64,000 nt of DNA from Maribacter sp. HTCC2170. Its GTDB lineage: Bacteria; Bacteroidota; Bacteroidia; Flavobacteriales; Flavobacteriaceae. Positions 28,701-35,694 of this stretch are shown piece after piece. A model generated the notes under the pieces. That model was not told where the DNA came from and ran no database searches. It was given only the letters and a program-made list of their open reading frames with translations. The DNA lies in the NCBI RefSeq assembly GCF_000153165.2, contig NC_014472.1, forward strand, positions 2,538,001-2,602,000, written 5' to 3'. Position 1 is the first letter of the stretch, and every line of letters starts with the position of its first letter. The position numbers were made by a program, and so were the translations under genes.

Positions 28701-31190
28701 AGTCCGGTTATTGTTACAATAACTCCTCCTATTGTGGTTGACAATTGTTCAACATTCAATACTATTACAGGCATTCGCGGCGACGCTCTTGCTTTGACGG
28801 ATCCATTCCCAGTGGGAATAACCATGATAGAATGGACCGCAACTGATGAGGAAGGAAATAGTAGTACATGTATGCAGAATGTAGAAGTTACTTTTTCTGG
28901 AATTCCCGGAAATGATATAACCTCTTTCTCCCTTCCAACAGAATTAGCTCCAGCTAGCATTGACGCTATTGAAAAAACAGTAAATGTTACGGTCGCATTT
29001 GGATCAGATATAACTTCCCTTGCTCCAAATATAGGAGTATCGGCAGATGCGGTTATTGACCCTGCACCTGGAGCACTCATTGATTTTACGAACCCGGTAA
29101 TATATAAAGTTACTTCTTCGGATGAAGTAGAGCAACAGTGGATAGTTACCGTAACGGTTGCTCCAGAGGCTTCCGACGAGATTTGGTTGGAGGCTGAATG
29201 CGCTATTGCTGGTGTTGATTGGAGCTTTATCGATAATGTCTCTTCCTCGAACGGGCAACATCTCCTCGCCCCTTCGGGCAATAACCTTTCAGGTCCGCCT
29301 AGCAATACCGACCAGATGGTAACCTTTGATTTTCAAGCTGATGCAGGTACCTATAGCGTTCATGCATTGGTACAGGCAAGTACTGGTGCAGACGATAGTT
29401 TTTGGGTACGTTCTAACGGAGGAACTTGGATTCGTTGGAATAAGATTACCAATAGCCCGACTTTTGTTTGGGATCAAGTACATGATAGTGATAATAGCAG
29501 TCAACCTGTGATCTTTAATTTGGCACAAGGGTCCAATACGATAGATATTGCCTTAAGGGAAGATGGTGCCTCACTTGATAAGATTTATATCACAAGTACT
29601 ACGAATCTTCCAACAGGTCTTGGTGATATGGCGAGCAACTGTGTCATTGTTCCCGAGCCTCCTACGGCCGATGCCGGTTCAGACCAGAACATCATGCTGC
29701 CCGCCAATAGTGCAGTTTTCAGTGGAATTGGCAATGACCCTGATGGCGGAGCCATTGTATCTTATGCTTGGACGCAGGAAAGCGGTGGACCTTCTACAGC
29801 TACTTTGGCAGGAGAGAATACAACTCAGTTTACGGCCAGTGATTTAATAGAGGGCACGTACGTCTTCCGATTGACGGTGACCGATGATGAGGGCGATACT
29901 GGTTTTGATTTGGTAAGTGTAACTGTGGAAGCAATAGTATTGTTACCTCCTACGGCCGATGCCGGTTCAGACCAGAACATCATGCTGCCCGCCAATAGTG
30001 CAGTTTTCAGTGGAATTGGCAATGACCCTGATGGCGGAGCCATTGTATCTTATGCTTGGACGCAGGAAAGCGGTGGACCTTCTACAGCTACTTTGGCAGG
30101 AGAGAATACAACTCAGTTTACGGCCAGTGATTTAATAGAGGGCACGTACGTCTTCCGATTGACGGTGACCGATGATGAGGGCGATACTGGTTTTGATTTG
30201 GTAAGTGTAACTGTGAGTCCGGAGACCTCCGACGAGATTTGGTTGGAGGCTGAATGCGCTATTGCTGGTGTTGATTGGAGCTTTATCGATAATGTCTCTT
30301 CCTCGAACGGGCAACATCTCCTCGCCCCTTCGGGCAATAACCTTTCAGGTCCGCCTAGCAATACCGACCAGATGGTAACCTTTGATTTTCAAGCTGATGC
30401 AGGTACCTATAGCGTTCATGCATTGGTACAGGCAAGTACTGGTGCAGACGATAGTTTTTGGGTACGTTCTAACGGAGGAACTTGGATTCGTTGGAATAAG
30501 ATTACCAATAGCCCGACTTTTGTTTGGGATCAAGTACATGATAGTGATAATAGCAGTCAACCTGTGATCTTTAATTTGGCACAAGGGTCCAATACGATAG
30601 ATATTGCCTTAAGGGAAGATGGTGCCTCACTTGATAAGATTTATATCACAAGTACTACGAATCTTCCAACAGGTCTTGGTGATATGGCGAGCAACTGTGT
30701 CATTGTTCCCGAGCCTCCTACGGCCGATGCCGGTTCAGACCAGAACATCATGCTGCCCGCCAATAGTGCAGTTTTCAGTGGAATTGGCAATGACCCTGAT
30801 GGCGGAGCCATTGTATCTTATGCTTGGACGCAGGAAAGCGGTGGACCTTCTACAGCTACTTTGGCAGGAGAGAATACAACTCAGTTTACGGCCAGTGATT
30901 TAATAGAGGGCACGTACGTCTTCCGATTGACGGTGACCGATGATGAGGGCGATACTGGTTTTGATTTGGTAAGTGTAACTGTGGAAGCAATAGTATTGTT
31001 ACCTCCTACGGCCGATGCCGGTTCAGACCAGAACATCATGCTGCCCGCCAATAGTGCAGTTTTCAGTGGAATTGGCAATGACCCTGATGGCGGAGCCATT
31101 GTATCTTATGCTTGGACGCAGGAAAGCGGTGGACCTTCTACAGCTACTTTGGCAGGAGAGATACAACTCAGTTTACGGCCAGTGATTTAA
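19704..31190 (+). CDS. Giant secreted protein with CotH, lamin-tail and kelch modules; frameshifted
   Basis: 3828 residues as read. In order: signal peptide (1-31); propeller, Ca-binding repeats and beta-rich module homologous to the previous gene (to ~900); malectin (~905-1056); putative Ig; kelch (~1158-1460); ASH-like; chitobiase-C-like (~1574-1650, YTLDGSTPSTTSG); CotH-kinase-like (~1665-2083, HLYVNGLYWGMYNP and the YYAWDGEWSWD acidic motif); a second chitobiase-C-like; four lamin-tail domains (~2179-2780); HYR-like (~2903-3060); DUF5018-like; then tandem carbohydrate-binding plus PKD/K319-like modules from ~3157. At 31160-31161 one A present in the sister repeats is missing, so the frame ends early with LSLRPVI and lacks the sorting domain. 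Restoring one base gives about 4109 residues ending at 32032. Whether this is a real mutation or an assembly error is undecided. Confidence 0.85.
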   Translation: MNTPFICTGNPLVKIIAGLFLLFNTTIVAQISFNQSQLDFNGLGSVDSGVTSLMYGPDGRLYVAEYPGTIKILTVEKTSLGDYTVIAVEALTGVTDIVNHDDDGTINNSQVYRETIGLTVSGTSVNPVIYVSSSDFRIGAGSSGGNGDIELDTNSGIITRFSWNGTSWDVVDLVRGLPRSEENHATNGLEKVNINGTNYLIVASGGFTNGGGPSTNFVYSCEYALSGAILSIDLDAINALPVLMDNGRAFLYDLPTLDDPERANENGIIDPDDIGYNGIDVNDPFGGNDGLNQAMVVPNGPVQIYSPGYRNAYDLVVTENGALYVTENGANQGWGGFPVNEGTANVTNDYDPNELGSQSPSGGEYINNLDHLEMVTFDIQNYVPGSFYAGHPNPTRANPSGAGLFVAPNQIGTTNAVFRTLIYDPDGSRGAGYTTDPNIALPANWPPVSVANSVEGDWRGPGIVNPDGLDDIPITIWSTNTNGIDEYTASNFSGAMKGNLLAGHNAGLIHRVELANDGTLQQLTSSFLSGIGGNALGITCNGDNEIFPGTIWAGTLNGKIVVFEPSDGSICLSPGDFGYDPIADYDNDGYTNQDEEDNGTDPCNGGSQPNDFDKSIGGTLLSDLNDNDDDGDGILDSNDPFQLGDPDSTGSDAFVIPVSNDLFNDQEGLNGIFGLGLTGLMNNGNTNENWLSWIDRRDDPNDPNPNDVLGGATGLMTSHMTSGTALGSTNTQDKGYQFGVQTDVGTGIFTVSGNLINLTGPLRIYGNSAALGGELGHFIGDGTQSNYIKIVLNTSGITALQEINDIPQTPINIPISVSNRPANDIVFYFTIDPSNGQVDLEYAIDGGTRAGIGTVTAQGSILDAIQQANQDLAAGFIGTSGTTDVELEGTWDFLSVIPEDSTDSLLGINAGGVLIDQNGTTFVADEHFVGGTPYTNPSALVPDMYKTERSSPSKTFQYSIPITDGDYTVVLHFAEIYWGATGGGPGGSGQRVFDVTVEGNLVLDNYDIFSEVGAEVAQQKSFDVTVNDGSLNIDFSALAAVGGIDQPKVSAIEILSGGVTFPPLILEPIVDQANVINDNISFGVTATGGDSNANFTYQISGQPDGVQIEPTNGLISGIISSAAASGGANNDGQHVVSVAVSKPGSATVNQVFNWNVGSENWVDKNENENYTARHENSFVQAGDKFYLMGGRENSRSIDVYDYSSDTWNTLVDSAPFEFNHFQATEYQGLIWVIGAFQTNAFPTEAPAEYVWAFDPANEEWIEGAQIPQSRRRGSAGLVVRNDKFYIVGGNTNGHDAGFVSFFDEYDPATGIWTSLTDAPRARDHFAAAIINDKLYAAGGRLTSTANGYFEPTIPEVDVYDFATSTWSTLPAVQNIPTPRGGASAVNFNDKLLVIGGEIGGQTQALAITEEYDPNTDTWTSAASLNSPRHGTQVIVSGNGVFMVAGSPLQGAGNQRNMEVLGVDNPEGTASIASVLSAPTSVTVPDAGITINLDVNGGNQGIIINSIELTGTDAQDFNTSVSSPESQLIKSGMQLTIPIGLVNPGPGKTANLVINYGAGSEMSIALQSDGAVEDLAFSQERGLYEVPFNLSLFTGILGATIRYTLDGSTPSTTSGTIYNGNPLTVNTTTTVRAIAYSGSTESEVGTHSYIFLSDVVQQPANITGWPNNVYNLGTGGAQATHDYEMDPAVVNAPEYSNDIISGLSSIPTMSIVMDKDDFWTVYDGEVGIDGSIEIIYPNGAFPNEQFIAELESHSHLRLKRSMKLDINNSISSNLLRTGPLSGDVATDNFTDTKFVLRGGNNRAWSRNWNADRTAFTRDEWYRASQIAASGIGKPGAFVHLYVNGLYWGMYNPVQRQDAGFMAAYFGGENDDYMTLNHNGVKSGDATRFDYLTNTLVNQDMSIQANYEEVKQYLDIEKFMDYLMVTWSMGMTDWPLNNFYGGNRNNPAEPFNYYAWDGEWSWDTTNGSNNGAWVHPFFRSSQTGSEPISNLWHSLRANPEFMQLFVDRVNLQFFNNGPISDNASRARWATVNQYIETAVIAESARWGDGLNDGQTRTKNDDWQPEVDRLDALMNGNAERFLDALRVEGYYPALDAAVFNNPGGSVIASFELEMTNPNPSGTIYYTTDGTDPQLPNGSVSGSAIAYSSPIDVPDSGILEIIARVNDGSDWSASTEASYAEMELYINEFLASNVTGITDESGANEDWIEFYNAGVLPVDLGGMYITDDLVDLTQWQIPDTSTAETTIPAGGFLYVWADKDPEEGPLHVDIKLGSGGEAIGLSIDSSTGIQTIDSYTFGPQADDISEGRFSDGENNFVTFDNPTPGAPNEIGFLSGIYINEFIAGNETGIVDEAGEFEDWIEIYNSNDTPVDIGGLYITDDLTNPLLFKIPTDNPTATTIPAGGFIILWADNEPLEGTLHVGLKLGKSGEDIGLTQIIGVEQQFIDSLTYGAQSDDVSYGREPDGGSTFSFYFQPTPGSSNIIPFVAGLSINEVLAINSTSITDPNGENDPWVEVYNLNENAVDIGGLYVSNDASNPSLWQIPDTNPSLTTIPAGGFITLWADNQTSQGELHLPFTLSSGGGTIVISDIIGTDMSTVDSMTYAAQTNDISFGRYPDASEQFKSFSAPTPNNNNILPLVTNVFINEYMASNAITISDEAGEFDDWIELYNAGTTAVDVGGLFIVDDLTEADPYQIPTTSPSETTIPPGGFLLLWADKQESQGVLHVGVKLSGGGEQIGLLQINGNDNTFIDSLIYTAQTEDISEGRSFDGGPTFVNFTSPTPNASNGGIPSGVVTSLTLINATSDQDITTINDGDVLSMQDLPTNLLSIRANAIDVGSIQFELSGALTTSNVENAAPYSLYGDVAGDYIEQVFVVGNYTLTATPFTGPNLTGTQGPDFTINFEITEDSSPTAICQNITVSLDENGNVTITGDDVDNGSSAPDGIASLTVFPNSFDCNDIGNNTVILTVTDTNNNTSTCSATVTVEDDTATVITCPDNISVPSSNGSPVIVTITPPIVVDNCSTFNTITGIRGDALALTDPFPVGITMIEWTATDEEGNSSTCMQNVEVTFSGIPGNDITSFSLPTELAPASIDAIEKTVNVTVAFGSDITSLAPNIGVSADAVIDPAPGALIDFTNPVIYKVTSSDEVEQQWIVTVTVAPEASDEIWLEAECAIAGVDWSFIDNVSSSNGQHLLAPSGNNLSGPPSNTDQMVTFDFQADAGTYSVHALVQASTGADDSFWVRSNGGTWIRWNKITNSPTFVWDQVHDSDNSSQPVIFNLAQGSNTIDIALREDGASLDKIYITSTTNLPTGLGDMASNCVIVPEPPTADAGSDQNIMLPANSAVFSGIGNDPDGGAIVSYAWTQESGGPSTATLAGENTTQFTASDLIEGTYVFRLTVTDDEGDTGFDLVSVTVEAIVLLPPTADAGSDQNIMLPANSAVFSGIGNDPDGGAIVSYAWTQESGGPSTATLAGENTTQFTASDLIEGTYVFRLTVTDDEGDTGFDLVSVTVSPETSDEIWLEAECAIAGVDWSFIDNVSSSNGQHLLAPSGNNLSGPPSNTDQMVTFDFQADAGTYSVHALVQASTGADDSFWVRSNGGTWIRWNKITNSPTFVWDQVHDSDNSSQPVIFNLAQGSNTIDIALREDGASLDKIYITSTTNLPTGLGDMASNCVIVPEPPTADAGSDQNIMLPANSAVFSGIGNDPDGGAIVSYAWTQESGGPSTATLAGENTTQFTASDLIEGTYVFRLTVTDDEGDTGFDLVSVTVEAIVLLPPTADAGSDQNIMLPANSAVFSGIGNDPDGGAIVSYAWTQESGGPSTATLAGEIQLSLRPVI
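26240..28045 (+). repeat. Four tandem lamin-tail domain coding repeats
   Basis: Units of ~150 codons begin near 26240, 26695, 27148 and 27612. Each has INEF/INEV/INEY, then EDWIE or DPWVE, VD-GGLY, a PAGGF--LWAD block and a final PTP. They are diverged at DNA level, unlike the downstream 1056-bp repeats. Confidence 0.85.
29172..30227 (+). repeat. 1056-bp tandem repeat, copy 1
   Basis: Encodes a carbohydrate-binding-type module (29172-29657, EIWLEAECAIAG to DKIYITSTTNLP) plus two K319/PKD-like units of 288 bp starting at 29658 and 29946. It appears essentially identical to copy 2. Confidence 0.95.
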
Positions 31191-31282
31191 TAGAGGGCAC
31201 GTACGTCTTCCGATTGACGGTGACCGATGATGAGGGCGATACTGGTTTTGATTTGGTAAGTGTAACTGTGAGTCCGGAGACC
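30228..31282 (+). repeat. 1056-bp tandem repeat, copy 2, with one base deleted (1055 bp)
   Basis: Same modules as copy 1; PKD-like units start at 30714 and 31002. In the second unit, GGAGAGAATACA of the other copies reads GGAGAGATACA at 31155-31165, breaking the frame. Confidence 0.95.
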
Positions 31283-32032
31283 TCCGACGAGATTTGGTTG
31301 GAGGCTGAATGCGCTATTGCTGGTGTTGATTGGAGCTTTATCGATAATGTCTCTTCCTCGAACGGGCAACATCTCCTCGCCCCTTCGGGCAATAACCTTT
31401 CAGGTCCGCCTAGCAATACCGACCAGATGGTAACCTTTGATTTTCAAGCTGATGCAGGTACCTATAGCGTTCATGCATTGGTACAGGCAAGTACTGGTGC
31501 AGACGATAGTTTTTGGGTACGTTCTAACGGAGGAACTTGGATTCGTTGGAATAAGATTACCAATAGCCCGACTTTTGTTTGGGATCAAGTACATGATAGT
31601 GATAATAGCAGTCAACCTGTGATCTTTAATTTGGCACAAGGGTCCAATACGATAGATATTGCCTTAAGGGAAGATGGTGCCTCACTTGATAAGATTTATA
31701 TCACAAGTACTACGAATCTTCCAACAGGTCTTGGTGATATGGCGAGCAATTGCAGTCAAAATATTAACTTATTGCTAAAGAGTACAAACAATATGAGGAT
31801 TATACCAAATCCTGTTATTGATGAAGTTTCAGTATTTTTTGACCAACCGACCATAACAAGTGATATTCAAGTATTTGATGTTGCCGGACGCCTTGTTAAG
31901 ACCATAAGCAAGCAAGAATATGGAAAGTCATCAACCATATCGGTACAGGAATTTGAAGTTGGAATATATTTCTTGAGGGTACAAGATGAAAATGGTAAAC
32001 TACTCCAAAAACAAATGGTTATTAAGAAGTAG
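31112..32032 (+). CDS. C-terminal part of the frameshifted giant protein, with T9SS sorting domain
   Basis: Continues the preceding gene in the shifted frame. The ATG at 31112 would give ~16 residues that are out of frame with the parent; true continuity begins around 31161. It encodes the end of a K319/PKD-like domain, the third carbohydrate-binding-type module, and a T9SS type A sorting domain with IIPNPVIDEVSV, GRLVKTI, GIYFLRVQ and final MVIKK. On its own it has no signal peptide and could not be exported. It is best viewed as the 3' end of a 19704-32032 gene interrupted by a single-base deletion, or reconnected in cells or reads carrying the extra A. Confidence 0.85.
   Translation: MDAGKRWTFYSYFGRRDTTQFTASDLIEGTYVFRLTVTDDEGDTGFDLVSVTVSPETSDEIWLEAECAIAGVDWSFIDNVSSSNGQHLLAPSGNNLSGPPSNTDQMVTFDFQADAGTYSVHALVQASTGADDSFWVRSNGGTWIRWNKITNSPTFVWDQVHDSDNSSQPVIFNLAQGSNTIDIALREDGASLDKIYITSTTNLPTGLGDMASNCSQNINLLLKSTNNMRIIPNPVIDEVSVFFDQPTITSDIQVFDVAGRLVKTISKQEYGKSSTISVQEFEVGIYFLRVQDENGKLLQKQMVIKK
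31283..31750 (+). repeat. 1056-bp tandem repeat, copy 3, partial
   Basis: Only the carbohydrate-binding-type module (~467 bp) is repeated. Identity ends at GGCGAGCAA, after which the unique T9SS sorting-domain sequence begins. Confidence 0.93.
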
Positions 32033-32044
32033 AAGTTTTACTAA

Positions 32045-32785
32045 TCAATAAAATGTTTCAATTGTATTATTGATGATAGGGATTAAATGTTTTAATGCCT
32101 TATTGGAAATTGTCAGTTCTTTGAGTGCATTTAATTGATGCATATTGTGAACATCAGACGCAATAAAGTCAATCATATGATCATCTAATAATCTATGGGT
32201 AATTTTTGGAATTTCCTTGCCATAAAAATCTCCTAGGGATAAAATATTCAACTGAAAATGTATTCCTCGCTTTTTATAAGATGCGTATTGCTTGAACTGT
32301 TTATGCATAAAACCATATCGTTCAGGATGTGCCAGTATAGCAAAATAATTATTAGACACCACTTTTTCTATTGCTTCCTTAAAATTTAAAGAAGGTTGCA
32401 AATATGACATCTCCACCAGAAGGTGGAACTGGCCAATTGGCATTACTTTCCCTTCCTCTAGAATAATTTCAAAATTATCATCGATCATATGCTCTGCAGA
32501 AGCTTGGAGTGATATTTCTTTCATTCCATTTTTTAAAAGCTCATTTTTTAGAATAACAAGGGATGAATTAATGGTTTCAGGATTATTTGGATAATAATTG
32601 TGCATTATATGGGGTGTGGCAATAAATTTTGTCACACCAAAGCCAGCAAATTCCTGTATTAATGCAATTGATTCCTCAACTGTTTTTGCCCCATCATCGA
32701 TTCCGGGTAAGATATGATTATGTATATCAACAAACCCCTCTAAATGGTCAACTAAAAATTCTTTTTTTGTAAAAAAACTGAACAT
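32045..32785 (-). CDS. CpsB/YwqE-type tyrosine-protein phosphatase (PHP domain)
   Basis: About 246 residues from the chosen start. FVDIHNHILPGIDDGAKT carries the HxH metal ligands and the DDG signature of the CpsB/CapC PHP phosphatases. Further His ligands are in IATPHIMHNY, LQASAEHMID, ILAHPERY and FIASDVHNMH. The family removes phosphate from tyrosine kinases that control capsule export, in keeping with the glycan genes upstream. An in-frame ATG at 32845 would add 20 residues, but a TAnnTTTG box at 32817-32824 lies inside that extension and relatives start MFSxF, so 32785 is preferred. Confidence 0.88.
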   Translation of the reverse strand: MFSFFTKKEFLVDHLEGFVDIHNHILPGIDDGAKTVEESIALIQEFAGFGVTKFIATPHIMHNYYPNNPETINSSLVILKNELLKNGMKEISLQASAEHMIDDNFEIILEEGKVMPIGQFHLLVEMSYLQPSLNFKEAIEKVVSNNYFAILAHPERYGFMHKQFKQYASYKKRGIHFQLNILSLGDFYGKEIPKITHRLLDDHMIDFIASDVHNMHQLNALKELTISNKALKHLIPIINNTIETFY

Positions 32786-32816
32786 AAATAGTACTGCTAA
32801 AATTGCAAATAATGTG

Positions 32817-32824
32817 CAAAGATA
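32817..32824 (-). promoter_or_regulatory. Candidate -7 box for the CpsB-type phosphatase gene
   Basis: On the minus strand TATCTTTG matches TAnnTTTG and predicts a start ~25 nt before the ATG at 32785. It supports the shorter start; no clear -33 box. Confidence 0.45.
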
Positions 32825-32872
32825 AGATTTATAATGGGCTTGCATGTTTGGTAATAAGAACTTTGTTTATAT

Positions 32873-32905
32873 AAAATGAAAAGGCTCCGCATATGTTGCA
32901 GAGCC
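32873..32905 (-). terminator. Terminator of ppdK
   Basis: On the minus strand GGCTCTGC pairs with GCGGAGCC (8 bp, one G-T pair, 7-base loop) and is followed by TTTTCATTTT, 26 bp after the ppdK stop. Confidence 0.75.
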
Positions 32906-32931
32906 AATTTCATATACTAATTTTAATTTTA

Positions 32932-35661
32932 TTAGTTCAATGATTTAATTGCAGCTTGTGCAGCGGCAATGCGTGCAATTGGAACTCGGAAGGGAGAACA
33001 GCTGACATAGTTCATATTAGTATTATGACAGAATTCAACAGAACTTGGCTCACCACCATGCTCACCACATATGCCAACCTTCAAATTTGGTTTAGATACT
33101 CTACCGCGTTCCGTACCCATTTTCACTAGTTGTCCAACACCTTCTTGATCCAATACCTCGAATGGATCATGGGTTAAGATACCTTTTTCTAAATATACGG
33201 CAAGGAACTTACCTGCATCATCTCTAGAATATCCAAAAGCCATTTGTGTAAGGTCATTTGTTCCGAAAGAGAAGAAATCGGCATGTTCAGCAATTTTGTC
33301 AGCCATTAATGCCGCCCTAGGAATTTCAATCATAGTACCAATTTGGTATTCAACACTATCATTCCTTTCTTCAAAAACCTTGTCAGCAGTTTCTTTAATG
33401 ATCTGCTTTTGCTCAATAAATTCATTGGCCGTACCTATCAATGGCACCATAATTTCCGGTTTAGCAATAATCCCTTTTTCTTTTAGATTCAATGCGGCTT
33501 CTATAATAGCCCTTGTTTGCATTTCGGTAATTTCTGGATAGGTGTTTCCCAATCTACATCCTCTATGACCCAACATTGGATTAAATTCTTGTAATTCAGC
33601 TACCTTGTTCTTAACTGCAGACAATGATATATGCATATCCTCAGCCAATTCTTTCTGGGTTGCTAATTGGTGGGGTACAAATTCATGTAATGGTGGATCT
33701 AATAATCGAACTGTCACCGGAAGTCCTTCCATTGCTTCGAATATTCCTTCAAAATCTGTTCTTTGCATGGGTAGTAAATCTTCCAGAGCATGTTTTCGAC
33801 CTTTTATAGTATCTGCAAGAATCATTTCTCGCATTGCCTTTATTCTATCAACTTCAAAGAACATATGTTCTGTTCTGGTAAGGCCGATTCCTTGAGCACC
33901 AAAACTACGTGCTACTTTTGCATCCTTTGGAGAATCAGCATTGGTTCTAACCTGCATTGTGGAATAGTTGTTCGAAAGTTCCATGATTTCTCCAAACTCA
34001 CCACTTAATTCAGGTTCCATTGTGGCAACTTTACCTTCTATAATGTTACCAGTAGATCCATTTAGAGATATCCAATCACCTTCATGGTATTCTTTATCAT
34101 CAACCCGTAAAACACGATTTTTATAATCGATTTTTAAAGCTCCTGCACCAGACACACAACATTTACCCATTCCTCTAGCCACTACTGCGGCATGGGATGT
34201 CATACCCCCACGAGCAGTTAATATACCTTTCGCGATGTTCATGCCCTCCAAATCTTCAGGAGAGGTTTCTATTCTAGTTAGTATGGTATTCTTGTACTTA
34301 TCAGCTTCATCCGCAAAAAAGACGATCTGACCTGTAGCGGCTCCTGGAGAAGCAGGTAATCCTTGGGCAATTACATTAGCTCTTTGTAAGGCGTTAGTAT
34401 CAAAAACTGGATGTAATAGTTCATCTAATTTATTAGGCTCTATGCGAAGTAATGCTTCTTTTTCGTCAATTACTCCCTCTTTTAACTGGTCAATGGCAAT
34501 TTTTACCATTGCTGCACCTGTTCGTTTACCATTTCTAGTCTGTAAAATCCAAAGTTTACCTTCTTGAATGGTAAACTCCATATCCTGCATATCAGAATAA
34601 TGGTCCTCCAATGTTTGTTGGTAATCATTAAGTTCAGCATAAATAGATGGCATTAATTCTTCCAACGAAGGATAGTTTTCTGCGCGATCTGCTTCTTCAA
34701 TCTTTGCTAGTTCAGCCCAACGTTCAGAACCAAGTTTTGTAATCTGTTGTGGTGTACGTACACCTGCAACCACATCTTCTCCCTGGGCATCAATTAGATA
34801 TTCACCATTGAAGACATTTTCCCCTGTACCGGCATCCCGGGTAAAGCAAACTCCTGTACCAGAGTTCAGCCCCATATTACCGTATACCATTGCCTGAACA
34901 TTCACTGCAGTTCCCCAATCAGCTGGGTATCCGTTCATTTTACGATAATAAATGGCTCTATTACCATTCCAACTATCAAAAACGGCCATAACGGCTCCCC
35001 ATAATTGATCCCAAGGGTCTGTTGGGAAATCATGCCCGGTTTGTTTTTTTACAGCATCTTTAAAGTCATAAACTAAATCCTGTAAATCTTGGATTGTAAA
35101 TTCTGTATCTAATTGGATTCCCCTTTTATCTTTTAGGTGCTCCATGATTTCTTCAAAGGGGTCTATGTCCTCTTTTGTTTGTGGTTTCATTCCCAATACC
35201 ACACCACCATACATTTGTATGAATCTTCTATAAGAATCCCAAGCAAACCTTTCATTGTTGGTCCTTTTCACCAAACCTAAAACAGCCTCATCATTTAAAC
35301 CAAGGTTAAGTACAGTATCCATCATCCCTGGCATAGAAACTCGAGCACCCGATCTAACAGAAATCAAGAGTGGGTTTTCTTTATCACCAAAAGTGGTTCC
35401 CATAACTTTTTCTATGGCCTCTATTGATTCCTCTACTTCTTCTTTAATAGCTTCGATTACATTCTCTCGACCAAGTGAATTATATTCGGTACAAACTTCA
35501 GTAGTAATCGTGAATCCCGGAGGAACAGGAATACCAATAGCACTCATCTCTGCCAAATTTGCTCCTTTGCCTCCTAATAGGTTTTTCATTTCACTGTTGC
35601 CGTCAGCTTTTTTGTTTCCGAATTTATAAACTCTAGCCTTGACTTCTGTAATCGTATCCAT
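32932..35661 (-). CDS. ppdK: Pyruvate, phosphate dikinase
   Basis: 909 residues, full family length. The N-terminal ATP-grasp part has LLGGKGANLAEMSAIGIPVPPGFT and GMMDTVLNLGLND. The central swivelling domain has GGMTSHAAVVARGMGKCCVSG, with the phosphorylated His and the adjacent Thr that is the usual regulatory site. The C-terminal PEP/pyruvate barrel has GIGLTRTEHMFF, GHRGCRLG, IEIPRAAL, FGTNDLTQM and GICGEHGG. It interconverts pyruvate, ATP and Pi with PEP, AMP and PPi in the cytoplasm, serving gluconeogenesis or PPi-linked glycolysis. It is divergent from the rnf operon and has its own terminator. Confidence 0.97.
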   Translation of the reverse strand: MDTITEVKARVYKFGNKKADGNSEMKNLLGGKGANLAEMSAIGIPVPPGFTITTEVCTEYNSLGRENVIEAIKEEVEESIEAIEKVMGTTFGDKENPLLISVRSGARVSMPGMMDTVLNLGLNDEAVLGLVKRTNNERFAWDSYRRFIQMYGGVVLGMKPQTKEDIDPFEEIMEHLKDKRGIQLDTEFTIQDLQDLVYDFKDAVKKQTGHDFPTDPWDQLWGAVMAVFDSWNGNRAIYYRKMNGYPADWGTAVNVQAMVYGNMGLNSGTGVCFTRDAGTGENVFNGEYLIDAQGEDVVAGVRTPQQITKLGSERWAELAKIEEADRAENYPSLEELMPSIYAELNDYQQTLEDHYSDMQDMEFTIQEGKLWILQTRNGKRTGAAMVKIAIDQLKEGVIDEKEALLRIEPNKLDELLHPVFDTNALQRANVIAQGLPASPGAATGQIVFFADEADKYKNTILTRIETSPEDLEGMNIAKGILTARGGMTSHAAVVARGMGKCCVSGAGALKIDYKNRVLRVDDKEYHEGDWISLNGSTGNIIEGKVATMEPELSGEFGEIMELSNNYSTMQVRTNADSPKDAKVARSFGAQGIGLTRTEHMFFEVDRIKAMREMILADTIKGRKHALEDLLPMQRTDFEGIFEAMEGLPVTVRLLDPPLHEFVPHQLATQKELAEDMHISLSAVKNKVAELQEFNPMLGHRGCRLGNTYPEITEMQTRAIIEAALNLKEKGIIAKPEIMVPLIGTANEFIEQKQIIKETADKVFEERNDSVEYQIGTMIEIPRAALMADKIAEHADFFSFGTNDLTQMAFGYSRDDAGKFLAVYLEKGILTHDPFEVLDQEGVGQLVKMGTERGRVSKPNLKVGICGEHGGEPSSVEFCHNTNMNYVSCSPFRVPIARIAAAQAAIKSLN

Positions 35662-35686
35662 AATTTTAGTTCTATATATTTCCTAG

Positions 35687-35694
35687 CAAAATTA
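35687..35694 (-). promoter_or_regulatory. Candidate -7 box for ppdK
   Basis: TAATTTTG on the minus strand matches TAnnTTTG, giving a short leader of ~18 nt. No clear -33 box. The rest of 35662-35938 holds no gene that I recognise. Confidence 0.35.

Noticed and set aside
28427-29305. 292-codon open frame on the minus strand inside the second giant gene
   Set aside because: It is antisense to well-defined HYR/DUF5018-like coding sequence, and its low-complexity Ser/Thr/Val composition is what antisense of a beta-rich protein gives.
29289-31639. Several identical small open frames on both strands (61-94 codons)
   Set aside because: They recur only because the 1056-bp repeat recurs; they lie in other frames of the CBM and PKD-like coding sequence.
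29172-31750. Regular repeats considered as a CRISPR array
   Set aside because: Units are 288 and 1056 bp, in frame, and encode protein modules; no short repeats with variable spacers and no cas genes.
32786-32845. 20-residue N-terminal extension of the CpsB-type phosphatase
   Set aside because: A TAnnTTTG box lies within it, and family members start at the MFSxF position.
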